Source of the DNA: Lentzea albida
GTDB taxonomy: Bacteria; Actinomycetota; Actinomycetes; Mycobacteriales; Pseudonocardiaceae
Length of the DNA: 64,000 nt
Reading direction: 5' to 3'
NCBI RefSeq assembly: GCF_900111005.1
Contig: NZ_FOFV01000002.1
Location: forward strand, 1 to 64,000
The notes under the pieces are model-generated. The model ran no database searches and was not told where the DNA came from. It was given only the letters and a program-made list of their open reading frames with translations. Shown piece by piece: positions 36,076 to 43,885 of this stretch. The first letter of the stretch is position 1. Each line of letters opens with the position of its first letter. A program made the position numbers and the translations under genes.

Positions 36076-36647
36076 GGCGTCACCGAGGTTCCGGTCAGCA
36101 GCCGGTGCACCGACCCCGTCACCACGTCGAGCTCGTCGGACGTCAACGGCGCGCCGCCGAACATCCGCCGGTGCATCAGCGGCCCTTCGAGCAGGTTGCC
36201 GACGAACGGCAACTCCGGCACCTCGGCGATCTCCCCGCGCCGCACCGCCCGCGCGATCGCGTCGACCAGGGGCTGCGACCGCCGCGACACCAGCGCGCGG
36301 AACGTCTTTTCGGCCTCACCGTCCCCGCGCAGGTCCGCGAGGAACCCGACGAGCCCGTCGTTCCACGGCTCGTCCCAGGCCCCGGCCAGGTCCCGCGCGA
36401 ACGCCCGGAGGTCGCCGAGCAGCGTGCCGGTGTCCGGGTCGGGCACCGGCGGCAGGTACGCGTCGAGCACGTCCGCCACCAGCCGCACCTTGCTGCGCCA
36501 GCGCCGGTAGACGTCGGTCCGGTGCGCGCCGGACTGGGCCGCGACCTGCGTCAGCGTCAGCGCGTCGTAGCCGTTCGAGGTCAGCAGCGACCACGCCGTC
36601 GCCAGCAGGCGCTGTTCGAGCTCGGGATCCCGCGGACGCCCCGCCAC
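36072..36647 (-). CDS. TetR-family transcriptional regulator
   Basis: The 191-residue product starts at GTG 36647 with GGAGGGCC upstream; the frame extends to 36710, but that part would cover the operator. The N-terminal HTH (about 10-55, TLTQVAAQSGAHRTDVYRRWRSK) is typical, and the ligand domain follows. It leads an operon with the amidase and hydrolase and has a perfect operator 14 bp upstream, so it is likely autorepressing and relieved by the amide substrate. Confidence 0.88.
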   Translation of the reverse strand: MAGRPRDPELEQRLLATAWSLLTSNGYDALTLTQVAAQSGAHRTDVYRRWRSKVRLVADVLDAYLPPVPDPDTGTLLGDLRAFARDLAGAWDEPWNDGLVGFLADLRGDGEAEKTFRALVSRRSQPLVDAIARAVRRGEIAEVPELPFVGNLLEGPLMHRRMFGGAPLTSDELDVVTGSVHRLLTGTSVTP

Positions 36648-36660
36648 CGGCGGCCCTCCA

Positions 36661-36683
36661 ATTCGCAACAGGTTGTTGCGAAT
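36661..36683. promoter_or_regulatory. TetR operator, perfect 10+10 dyad
   Basis: ATTCGCAACA (36661-36670), three bases, TGTTGCGAAT (36674-36683) is a perfect palindrome immediately upstream of the TetR gene. Such length by chance is very unlikely in this GC-rich sequence, and the arms are locally AT-rich. Confidence 0.75.
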
Positions 36684-36886
36684 AAGGTAGGGGGCCGGGC
36701 GGGCGCGCACAAGAGGGCCGCGGGAGAGGCGAGCAAAGGCTCGCGGCGCTGGGGCAGGCGCTCACCGGCACCGACGCGGCGAGGGCAGCACGCCCCCGGC
36801 AGACGCAGTCGGCCACCCACCAGCCCGGCCGAGCCGGGTCAGCGGCTCGCCCCGACCCCGATCCCACACGCCCAACCCCGCCGGCC

Positions 36887-37819
36887 TCAGCGCCCCACCC
36901 CCACGACCCCGCCCAAGTCGCGCATCGCCGCCTCCACCCCCACGTCCAGCGCCTCCTGCATCACCCGCGGCCGCCTCTCCGTCCGCCCGATCACCGCACT
37001 CCCGAGCGGCGGCCGGATCTGCAGGCACGCCGGGTGCGAGGCGAGCAGCTCCTCGTCCTGCGCCCGGATCGCCTCCCGCCCGAGCCAGTTCGCCACGACC
37101 CCCGGCGCGTGCCGGGCGAACCAGCGCGACAGCACCATCCGCTCCCCGCGCGACGGCGGCACGCCCAGGAACTCGTCCTCGCGCCTCGTGCGCAGGGCGA
37201 CGACGTGCGTGGCCTTCTGGTCCAGCGCCGTGCCGACGGGGATCGTCTCGCTCAGGCCCGCGTCGACGTACGGGCGGCCGTCGATCACCACCGGGTCGCC
37301 CGCGAGGAACGGCATGGCGGCCGACGCGCGCAGCGCGGTCTGCAGGCTCAGCGTGTCGCGGACGTACCCGTGCAGGTCGGCCGCCTCGCCGGTGAGGCCG
37401 TCGGTGGCCATCGGGTGGAACTCGACGGGGTTGTCGAGGACCTCCTGGAAGCCCATGGGCACGACCTGCGTGTAGATCGTGTGGACGAGGTGGTGCGTGT
37501 CGACGACGGGGCGGCGGGTGAAGGCGCGCCTCGGGTTGATCGTCGTGCGCATGACGGCCGGGTCCCACCACGCGTGCTTGCTGTGGTCGGCGCGGCCGCA
37601 GAGCAGCCACGCGGCGTTCAGCGAGCCGGCCGAGCTGCCGTAGACGGCGTCGAACAGCGGCAGCAGGCCGAGTCGTTCGATCGCGACGGTCATGCCGCTC
37701 GAGTAGACGCCGCGCGAGCTGCCGCCTTCGACGAGCAGGACCAGGCGGGCGTCGTCGTTCCGTTGTCCCGGAACGCTTTGCTGGTGCCTGCGCTCGCGCA
37801 GCAACTCGAGAACGGTCAT
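36887..37819 (-). CDS. Patatin-like phospholipase
   Basis: The 310-residue product shows the patatin layout: an oxyanion loop GGSSRGVYSSGM (about 33-44), the nucleophile elbow GSSAGS (near 63) and a catalytic-dyad motif DAG in RPYVDAGLSE (near 190). There is no signal peptide. It would hydrolyse acyl chains of lipids on the inner membrane face. It starts 37 bp to the left of, and divergent from, the ABC-F leader promoter. The 203 bp between its stop and the TetR operator hold no recognisable gene. Confidence 0.83.
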   Translation of the reverse strand: MTVLELLRERRHQQSVPGQRNDDARLVLLVEGGSSRGVYSSGMTVAIERLGLLPLFDAVYGSSAGSLNAAWLLCGRADHSKHAWWDPAVMRTTINPRRAFTRRPVVDTHHLVHTIYTQVVPMGFQEVLDNPVEFHPMATDGLTGEAADLHGYVRDTLSLQTALRASAAMPFLAGDPVVIDGRPYVDAGLSETIPVGTALDQKATHVVALRTRREDEFLGVPPSRGERMVLSRWFARHAPGVVANWLGREAIRAQDEELLASHPACLQIRPPLGSAVIGRTERRPRVMQEALDVGVEAAMRDLGGVVGVGR

Positions 37820-37856
37820 GCCGAAAACCCTATCTGCGGAGGCGTGGGGACGCTGC

Positions 37857-37862
37857 TACTGT
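37857..37862 (+). promoter_or_regulatory. -10 box of the ABC-F leader transcript
   Basis: TACTGT fits the TAnnnT -10 consensus and would start transcription near 37869, giving a leader of about 170 nt before the ABC-F gene. No convincing -35 box is present. Confidence 0.4.
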
Positions 37863-37900
37863 GGACGGCGAGATCACTCCGCTCGATCGAGGAGCCCGGC

Positions 37901-37933
37901 GTGCTGGTGGGTGAAGACGACATCTCAGGGTGA
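37901..37933 (+). CDS. 10-codon leader peptide upstream of the ABC-F genes
   Basis: GTG at 37901 follows GAGGAG (37889-37894) with 6-nt spacing and encodes MLVGEDDISG before TGA. The end of this ORF overlaps a hairpin (37921-37943), and an intrinsic terminator follows at 37948. Short leader peptides in front of antibiotic-resistance ABC-F genes are known sites of drug-induced ribosome stalling. Translation of this one is inferred from the strong ribosome site and its position. Confidence 0.55.
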   Translation: MLVGEDDISG

Positions 37934-37943
37934 GCCCTGGATG
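37921..37943 (+). promoter_or_regulatory. Leader hairpin overlapping the end of the uORF
   Basis: CATC and CAGGG pair with CCCTG and GATG around TGAG, with one bulged base. The stop codon of the leader peptide sits in the loop, so a ribosome paused on the uORF would prevent or remodel this stem. Confidence 0.5.
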
Positions 37944-37947
37944 TGAC

Positions 37948-37972
37948 AGGCCATCGCGAGAGATGGCCTTTT
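37948..37972 (+). terminator. Intrinsic terminator inside the ABC-F leader
   Basis: AGGCCATC (37948-37955), a six-base loop, GATGGCCT (37962-37969) and a run of four T bases form a classical terminator about 70 nt before the ABC-F start. A terminator between promoter and gene implies attenuation control. Confidence 0.75.
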
Positions 37973-38040
37973 CGTCGTCCCCTTTTCTCCCACACGCGCG
38001 GCAGTGGTCCGCGCGCGGCACATCCTGAGGTCTCACAGCC

Positions 38041-39651
38041 ATGTCCGACGCATTCATCGTCGTGTCGTCCCTGTCCTTCTCCTGGCCGGACGACACCCCC
38101 GTGTTCGACGGCCTGTCCGTCTCGGTGCCCGGCGGGCGCACCGGTCTCGTCGCCCCGAACGGCGCCGGCAAGTCGACGCTGCTCAAGCTGATCGCGGGTG
38201 CGCTCACGCCGTCCGGCGGCAGCGTGTCCGTCGAGGGCGTGCTCGGCTACCTGCCGCAGGACCTGCCGCTCACGGCCGGGCTGACCGTGGCCGAGGTGCT
38301 CGGGGTCGCGGACGTGCTGCGCGCCATCGCGGCCGTCGAGTCCGGTGACGTCGCCGAGGAGCACTTCACCACCATCGGCACCGACTGGGACCTGGAGGAG
38401 CGCACGCGGGCCCAGCTCGACCGGCTCGGGCTCGGTGACCTGGCGCTCGACCGGGTGCTCGGCACCCTGAGCGGCGGGCAGGTCGTGTCGCTCGGGCTGG
38501 CGGCGCAGTTGCTGAAGCAACCCGACGTGCTGCTGCTCGACGAACCGACCAACAACCTCGACCTCGACGCGCGGCACCGGCTGTACGACGTGCTGGACGA
38601 CTGGCGCGGGTGCCTGCTCGTGGTGAGCCACGACCGGGCGTTGCTCGACAGGATGGACCGGATCGCCGAGCTCGACGGTGGCGAGGTGCGGTTCTACGGC
38701 GGCGACTTCAGCGCCTACGAGGAGGCGGTGGCCGCCGAGCGCGAGGTGGCGGAGAAGAACATCCGCAGCGCCGAGCAGGAGGTCAAGCGCGAGAAGCGGG
38801 AGATGCAGCAGGCCCGTGAACGTGCCGCGCGCCGTGCCTCCAACGCGCAGCGGAACCTGTCGAACGCCGGGCTGCCGAGGATCTTCGCGGGCAACATGAA
38901 GCGCAACGCCGAGGTGTCGGCGGCCAAGGCCGACGGCACGCACGCGGCACGGCTCGGTGCGGCCAAGTCCAAACTGGACCAGGCCGAGCGGGCGCTGAAG
39001 GACGAGCAGAAGATCAGCCTGGAGCTGCCGCAGACCGCGGTCCCGGCCGGGCGCACGCTGTTCCTCGGTTCGGGCATCCGGGTGCGGGACCTGTTCTCGG
39101 ACCTGGACTTCGCCATCCGCGGGCCGGAGCGGATCGCCCTGTCCGCGCCGAACGGGGCCGGCAAGTCGACGTTGCTGCGCGTGGTCGACGGCTCGCTGGA
39201 ACCGGACGGCGGTGAGGTGAGGCGGGCCGACGGCCGGATCGCGTACCTGTCGCAGCGGCTCGACCTGCTCGACGACTCCCGCACGGTCGCGGAGAACCTG
39301 GCCGACGCGGCCCCGGCCATGCCGCCCGCCGAGCGGATGAACCTGTTGGCGCGCTTCCTGTTCCGGGGCGCCCGCGCGCACCTGCCGGTCGGGGTGCTGT
39401 CCGGCGGCGAACGGCTGCGGGCGACGCTCGCGTGCGTCCTGTTCGCCGAACCCGCACCCCAGCTGCTGCTGCTCGACGAACCGACGAACAACCTCGACCT
39501 GGTCAGCGCCGGACAGCTGGAGAGCGCGCTCAACGCGTACCGGGGCGCGTTCGTCGTCGTCAGCCACGACGAGCGGTTCCTGAGCGAGGTGAAGATCGAC
39601 CGCCGGCTGCGCCTCGACGGCGGCAGGCTGCTGGAGGCCACGCATGGCTGA
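38041..39651 (+). CDS. ABC-F family ATPase 1, ribosome-protection type
   Basis: The 536-residue product has two ABC ATPase domains and no membrane segment. Walker A motifs are PNGAGKST at about 39-46 and again near 363; signature motifs are LSGGQ and LSGGE; Walker B is LLLLDEPTNNLDL in both. The linker between them (about 225-340) is a charged helical P-site-tRNA interaction motif region (EREVAEKNIRSAEQEVKREK). Such proteins bind the ribosomal E site and either displace drugs or aid translation. The attenuator leader favours an antibiotic-resistance role. The stop overlaps the next ABC-F gene by 8 nt. Confidence 0.87.
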   Translation: MSDAFIVVSSLSFSWPDDTPVFDGLSVSVPGGRTGLVAPNGAGKSTLLKLIAGALTPSGGSVSVEGVLGYLPQDLPLTAGLTVAEVLGVADVLRAIAAVESGDVAEEHFTTIGTDWDLEERTRAQLDRLGLGDLALDRVLGTLSGGQVVSLGLAAQLLKQPDVLLLDEPTNNLDLDARHRLYDVLDDWRGCLLVVSHDRALLDRMDRIAELDGGEVRFYGGDFSAYEEAVAAEREVAEKNIRSAEQEVKREKREMQQARERAARRASNAQRNLSNAGLPRIFAGNMKRNAEVSAAKADGTHAARLGAAKSKLDQAERALKDEQKISLELPQTAVPAGRTLFLGSGIRVRDLFSDLDFAIRGPERIALSAPNGAGKSTLLRVVDGSLEPDGGEVRRADGRIAYLSQRLDLLDDSRTVAENLADAAPAMPPAERMNLLARFLFRGARAHLPVGVLSGGERLRATLACVLFAEPAPQLLLLDEPTNNLDLVSAGQLESALNAYRGAFVVVSHDERFLSEVKIDRRLRLDGGRLLEATHG

Positions 39652-41215
39652 CGCACTGGTCGCCACCGAGCTGGTGCGCGGGTTCGGGGGCAGGCGCGTG
39701 CTCGACGGGGTGTCGCTCACGGCGGCACCCGGCAGGCGCATCGGGCTGATCGGCGAGAACGGCGCGGGCAAGTCGACGTTGCTGCGCCTGCTCGCGGGCG
39801 CCGACCAGCCGGACGGTGGTGTCGTGCGGCGGCCGCCGGACCTGGGTTTCCTGCGGCAGGAGATGCCGTTCCCGGACTCGGCCACCGTGGCGGAGGTCCT
39901 GGACGACGCGCTGGCCGAGGCGCGGGAGGACCTGGCCGAGTTGGAACGGCTGGGCGCGTTGCTCGGTGCGCAGGACGTGGAGGCGGAGTACGCCGAACGG
40001 CTGGAACTGGCGCAACGGCACGAGGCCTGGGACGCGGACCGCCGCGCCGACATCGTCCTCAGTGGACTCGGTCTTGGCGACGTGGGCCGGGAACGCGCTC
40101 TCGGGTCGTTGTCCGGCGGGCAGCGGCGCCGGCTGCACCTGGCCGCGCTGGTGATCCGTCGGCCCACGGCGTTGCTGCTCGACGAGCCGACCAACCACCT
40201 GGACGACGACGCGGCGGCGTTCCTGGAGGAGCAGCTGCGGTCGTTGCCGGGCATCGTCGTGCTGGCGAGCCACGACAGGGCGTTCCTCGACGCGGTGTGC
40301 ACGGACCTGGTCGACCTCGACCCGGCGGTGGAGGGGCCGGTGCGGTTCGGCGGCACCTACAGCGAGTACCTGGGCCTCAAGCGCGCCGAACGCGAGCGCT
40401 GGGAACGCCGTCACGCCGAGGAGCAGGAGGAGATCGCCGAGGTCCGCGACTCGCTCGGCCTGATCGCGGGCCGCGTCGCGCCGAACAGGCTCATGCGCGA
40501 CAACGAGAAGATGGGCTACGGCGTGCGGGCGAACCGCGTGCAGAGCCAGATCTCCCGCCGCGTCCGCAACGCCACCCGCCGCCTCGAGGAACTGGAACGC
40601 GCCGCCGTGCCCGCTCCCCCGCGCCCGCTGCGGTTCGCACCGGACGTCGTGGCGGTGCAGGGCGAGGACCTGGTGTCGCTGCGGGAGGTCCGGGTCCCCG
40701 GACGGCTCGCGCTCGGCCTCCTCGACGTCCGCGACGGCGACCGGCTGCTGGTGACCGGCCCGAACGGAGCGGGCAAGTCGACGCTGCTGCACGTGCTGGC
40801 CGGTCGGCTCGAAGTCCCTGGCGTGCAACGACATCCGGGCGTCCGCGTCGGGTTGTTGGACCAGGACACGACGTTCGCGAACCCCCGCCTCACCGCGCGG
40901 GCCACCTACGGCCGCGCCCTGGGTGCCGAGCGGATCGCGCAGGTGCCGCTGGAGTCGTTGGGCCTGCTGCACAGGTGGGACCTCGGCAAGGCGGTCGGCA
41001 CGTTGTCCGTGGGCCAGCGGCGCCGCCTCGCCCTGGCGCTGCTGGTCGCGAACCCACCACACCTGCTGCTCCTCGACGAGCCGACGAACCACCTGTCGCC
41101 GACGTTGTGCGACGAGCTGGAGGACGCGCTGGGGCCGGGACCGGGCGCGATCGTGGTGGCGAGCCACGACCGGTGGTTGCGGAAGCGGTGGCGTGGTGCG
41201 GAGATCGGGTTGTGA
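39644..41215 (+). CDS. ABC-F family ATPase 2, macrolide/lincosamide-resistance-like
   Basis: The 523-residue product starts at ATG 39644 within the end of the first ABC-F gene (GGAGG upstream). It has two ATPase domains (ENGAGKST near 39, PNGAGKST near 375; LSGGQ, LSVGQ; DEPTNHL twice) and a linker with PNRLMRDNEKMGYGVRANRV. That linker recalls the actinobacterial self-resistance group (TlrC, OleB, SrmB types), unlike that of its neighbour. The second signature is LSVGQ rather than LSGGQ. Both genes share the attenuated leader, so co-induction is expected. Confidence 0.85.
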   Translation: MADALVATELVRGFGGRRVLDGVSLTAAPGRRIGLIGENGAGKSTLLRLLAGADQPDGGVVRRPPDLGFLRQEMPFPDSATVAEVLDDALAEAREDLAELERLGALLGAQDVEAEYAERLELAQRHEAWDADRRADIVLSGLGLGDVGRERALGSLSGGQRRRLHLAALVIRRPTALLLDEPTNHLDDDAAAFLEEQLRSLPGIVVLASHDRAFLDAVCTDLVDLDPAVEGPVRFGGTYSEYLGLKRAERERWERRHAEEQEEIAEVRDSLGLIAGRVAPNRLMRDNEKMGYGVRANRVQSQISRRVRNATRRLEELERAAVPAPPRPLRFAPDVVAVQGEDLVSLREVRVPGRLALGLLDVRDGDRLLVTGPNGAGKSTLLHVLAGRLEVPGVQRHPGVRVGLLDQDTTFANPRLTARATYGRALGAERIAQVPLESLGLLHRWDLGKAVGTLSVGQRRRLALALLVANPPHLLLLDEPTNHLSPTLCDELEDALGPGPGAIVVASHDRWLRKRWRGAEIGL

Positions 41216-41248
41216 GAATTCGGTGGACGGCCTGCCGATGATGGTCCG

Positions 41249-42103
41249 GTGGTGGTGTTCGAGTGCGTGGCGTGCGGTGCGGAGCTGACGGTTCCGCTGA
41301 GACGGGTCGACTGGCCCGACCACGCGGGGCGCACGGTCGGGAACGGTGTGACGGAGATGCCGGTCCTGATGGAGGCCGGCACCTATGCCACCAATTCGCA
41401 AGTGGTGGAAATCGCACCCGGAGACGTGCGGGGTGTCTCATGGGCCACTGACCTGTTCGACACCACCTCCTGTTGCGGACTCGCCGGCTACGACGCCCCG
41501 AACCTGTGGTGCGCGTGCGGACAGCCGGTCGGGTCGCGAGTCGACGACTGCTCGGCGTGGCAGGGGGTGCAGCTCGACGACGCCGCCGTGCGGCCGGTGG
41601 GTGAGGCGGAACCGGTGGCGGGTTGGGAAGCGTTCGAGTGGGACACCGCCTTGCTCGACGGCGCGGACGTGTGGTGGCATGACCGGGTGGCGATCGCGGC
41701 GGGTGTCGCGCTCGCCCTCATCGTGATCGCGGCCGGGGACGCGACGGTGGCCGTGCCGGACGGGCCTGTCGCCGAGGTGTTCCGGAGCCACCTCGACGAA
41801 CTGCTCCCACCCGCGCCCGAGGTGAAGACCCTCGCGCTCGCAGGCCCCGGTCTCCGGGCGGAGGCGGACCTCCTGCTCGTGCCGAGGCATCCGGAGTCCG
41901 GTGAGCCGTGGCCGGTGGAGGGGACGGCGGTGCCGATCTCCGCGGAGCTGTGGCGCTGGCTGGCCAACCCCGACCAGCAGCCCTGCGTCCCCGCGACCGG
42001 TGGTCGGTGGCCCTTCCTGGACGACGACCCACTGCCCCGGCGTCCCGAGCGCATCGCGCTCGACCGCTGGGTGTCCCGGAGCGAGATGTCGAGACGGTCC
42101 TGA
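41249..42103 (+). CDS. Hypothetical cysteine-rich protein
   Basis: The 284-residue product starts at one of several tandem GTG codons (41249, 41252 or 41255). CxxC pairs (FECVACGAEL at the start, then SCCGL and WCACGQ near 75-90) suggest an N-terminal zinc ribbon. A long acidic region (about 105-220) follows with one hydrophobic stretch AIAAGVALALIVIAAG, more likely a buried helix than a membrane anchor. I do not recognise the family. It lies 33 nt after the ABC-F pair and could be co-transcribed with it. Confidence 0.55.
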   Translation: MVVFECVACGAELTVPLRRVDWPDHAGRTVGNGVTEMPVLMEAGTYATNSQVVEIAPGDVRGVSWATDLFDTTSCCGLAGYDAPNLWCACGQPVGSRVDDCSAWQGVQLDDAAVRPVGEAEPVAGWEAFEWDTALLDGADVWWHDRVAIAAGVALALIVIAAGDATVAVPDGPVAEVFRSHLDELLPPAPEVKTLALAGPGLRAEADLLLVPRHPESGEPWPVEGTAVPISAELWRWLANPDQQPCVPATGGRWPFLDDDPLPRRPERIALDRWVSRSEMSRRS

Positions 42104-42152
42104 CGGCTTCGACACAGGTGTGCAAGTACCGCACACACGTGGAGGACTGATC

Positions 42153-42902
42153 ATGACCGGACGACCGCCCGTCACCGACCTCGCCACCTGGCAGAAGGCC
42201 CGCGACGAGCTGCTCGCGCGCGAGAAGGCCCACACCCGCGAGGGCGACGCGATCGCCGCCGAGCGCCGCAGGCTGCCGATGGTCGAGTTCGACGGCACGG
42301 TGCAGGTGGTCGGCGGGAACGGCCCCGTGCCGTTCCTCGACCTGTTCCAGGGGCGCGACGAGCTCGTCGTCTACAAGCACATGTGGTGGGACGGCGCCCC
42401 GCACCAGGGGCAGTGCGAGGGCTGCACGCACGTGCCGTGGCACTTCGACGACGCCTCGTACCTCAACGCGCGCGGGGTCTCGTTCGCCGTGCTGACGGTC
42501 GGCGTGTGGGAGGAGGTGGCGCCGTTCGTGCAGTTCATGGGGTACGCGCAGCCGTGGTACTCGGTGCGCGGGCTGGACGAGCCCGTGGGTGGCGAGATGG
42601 GCCACCTCACCAGTTACCTGCGCGATGGGGACCGCACGTTCCTCACGTACTCGACGACCGGGCGCGGGTGTGAGCGGGTCAACGGGTCGCTGGCGCTGCT
42701 CGACATGACCGTCCGCGGGCGTGGCGAGGCGTGGGAGCGGCACCCGGAGGGGTGGCCGGAGGCGCGGCAGGCGGGGTGGTTCTGGCGGTCGAACGCCGCC
42801 GGTGAGCCGGGCTGGGGTGAGGACACCAGGCCCGTGCCGCAGTGGACGCGGCCCGGTGCGGTGGCGGTGCAGACGCTCGGCAGGCAGGGCCACTGCCACT
42901 GA
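42153..42902 (+). CDS. DUF899 thioredoxin-like family protein
   Basis: The 249-residue product starts at ATG 42153 after GGAGGACTGATC. It has the DUF899 features: an N-terminal helix with WQKARDELLAREKAHTREGD, then YKHMWW and CEGCTHVPWHFDD, a CxxC centre in a thioredoxin-like fold. Function is undetermined in the family; a redox or dithiol role is proposed. It follows the cysteine-rich gene by 49 nt and may share its transcript. Confidence 0.8.
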   Translation: MTGRPPVTDLATWQKARDELLAREKAHTREGDAIAAERRRLPMVEFDGTVQVVGGNGPVPFLDLFQGRDELVVYKHMWWDGAPHQGQCEGCTHVPWHFDDASYLNARGVSFAVLTVGVWEEVAPFVQFMGYAQPWYSVRGLDEPVGGEMGHLTSYLRDGDRTFLTYSTTGRGCERVNGSLALLDMTVRGRGEAWERHPEGWPEARQAGWFWRSNAAGEPGWGEDTRPVPQWTRPGAVAVQTLGRQGHCH

Positions 42903-42954
42903 CCCGAGCCGGCCGAGGCGGGTGCGCTGTCCTCGCACGGCGCATCCCTGGGGC

Positions 42955-43686
42955 TCAGCGCGGCTTGGCCGCCGTCGCGAGGACGCGGCGCTTCCGGTCG
43001 AACCCGGCCAGGACGCGCCGCGCCTCCTCCTGCATCGACACCACCGCGGGGTCGGGCTCCTCGACGGCGAGCGCCGCCTCCCACAGGCGCCGCTCGTCCG
43101 TCCGCCACGCGGGCCTGTCGGCCACCTCGACGTCCGCGAACCCCGCCTCGGGCAGCTGCCGTTCCAGGTCCAGCTCGCGGATGCGGCCCCAGACCCGCTC
43201 GTCGCCGGGGTCGGCCGCCTGCCAGCAGGTGATGGCCAGGCGTCCGCCGGGGCGCAGCACCCGCAGGCACTCGCGCAGCGCGTCCGGCTTGGACTCCGCG
43301 AACTGCAGCGAGTCCACGACGAGCACGGCGTCGACCGAGTTCGCGTTGAGGCCCGTGGCTGTGAGAGTGCCCACGCGGAAGTCGCCGCCGCTTCTCGACC
43401 TGGCCTGCTCGACGGCGACCCTCGAGAAGTCCACGCCCACCAGGCGGCAGCCGGTGCGCCGGGCTATCTCCAGGCCGTAGCCGCCCCGGCCGCACGCCAG
43501 GTCGAGCAGCACCCGGCCCGGCGCGAGGCCGAGGGAGCCCGCGACCTCGTCGAGGCCGGCGCCGCCGAGCAGGCTGGTCGACTCGAGACCGTCGGGGAGA
43601 CCGAGGACCTGCCGGACCAGGTCGTCGGCCCGCTTCGACGCGGTCCGGTCGGCGTACCAGCGGTCGAAGTCCTCAGCGCTCGTCAC
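42955..43686 (-). CDS. Class I SAM-dependent methyltransferase
   Basis: The 243-residue product is taken from GTG 43686; the frame extends to 43743 but the added part is Pro/Gly-rich. Motif I is VLLDLACGRGGYGLEIAR (near 60-77), the acidic motif II is GVDFS, and motif III is LRPGGRLAITCW. No substrate can be assigned. It is convergent with the DUF899 gene and divergent from the P450 gene with a 199-bp gap. Confidence 0.8.
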   Translation of the reverse strand: MTSAEDFDRWYADRTASKRADDLVRQVLGLPDGLESTSLLGGAGLDEVAGSLGLAPGRVLLDLACGRGGYGLEIARRTGCRLVGVDFSRVAVEQARSRSGGDFRVGTLTATGLNANSVDAVLVVDSLQFAESKPDALRECLRVLRPGGRLAITCWQAADPGDERVWGRIRELDLERQLPEAGFADVEVADRPAWRTDERRLWEAALAVEEPDPAVVSMQEEARRVLAGFDRKRRVLATAAKPR

Positions 43687-43885
43687 GATCAAGACCCTGC
43701 CAGACGGCGGCGGGAACCACGCTCCGTCCCCGGCCGGACGCACTCCGCACAGATCAACACCTGGACCAAAGTATGACGGCGAGTTAATCCCAGGTATGAC
43801 GACGCGCGAGCGGCGACGTCGTTATTGTCCGTTCCGATGGACATCATCAGCTCGTAACCCCTTTCCGCCGAAGGGCAGCCGCGTC

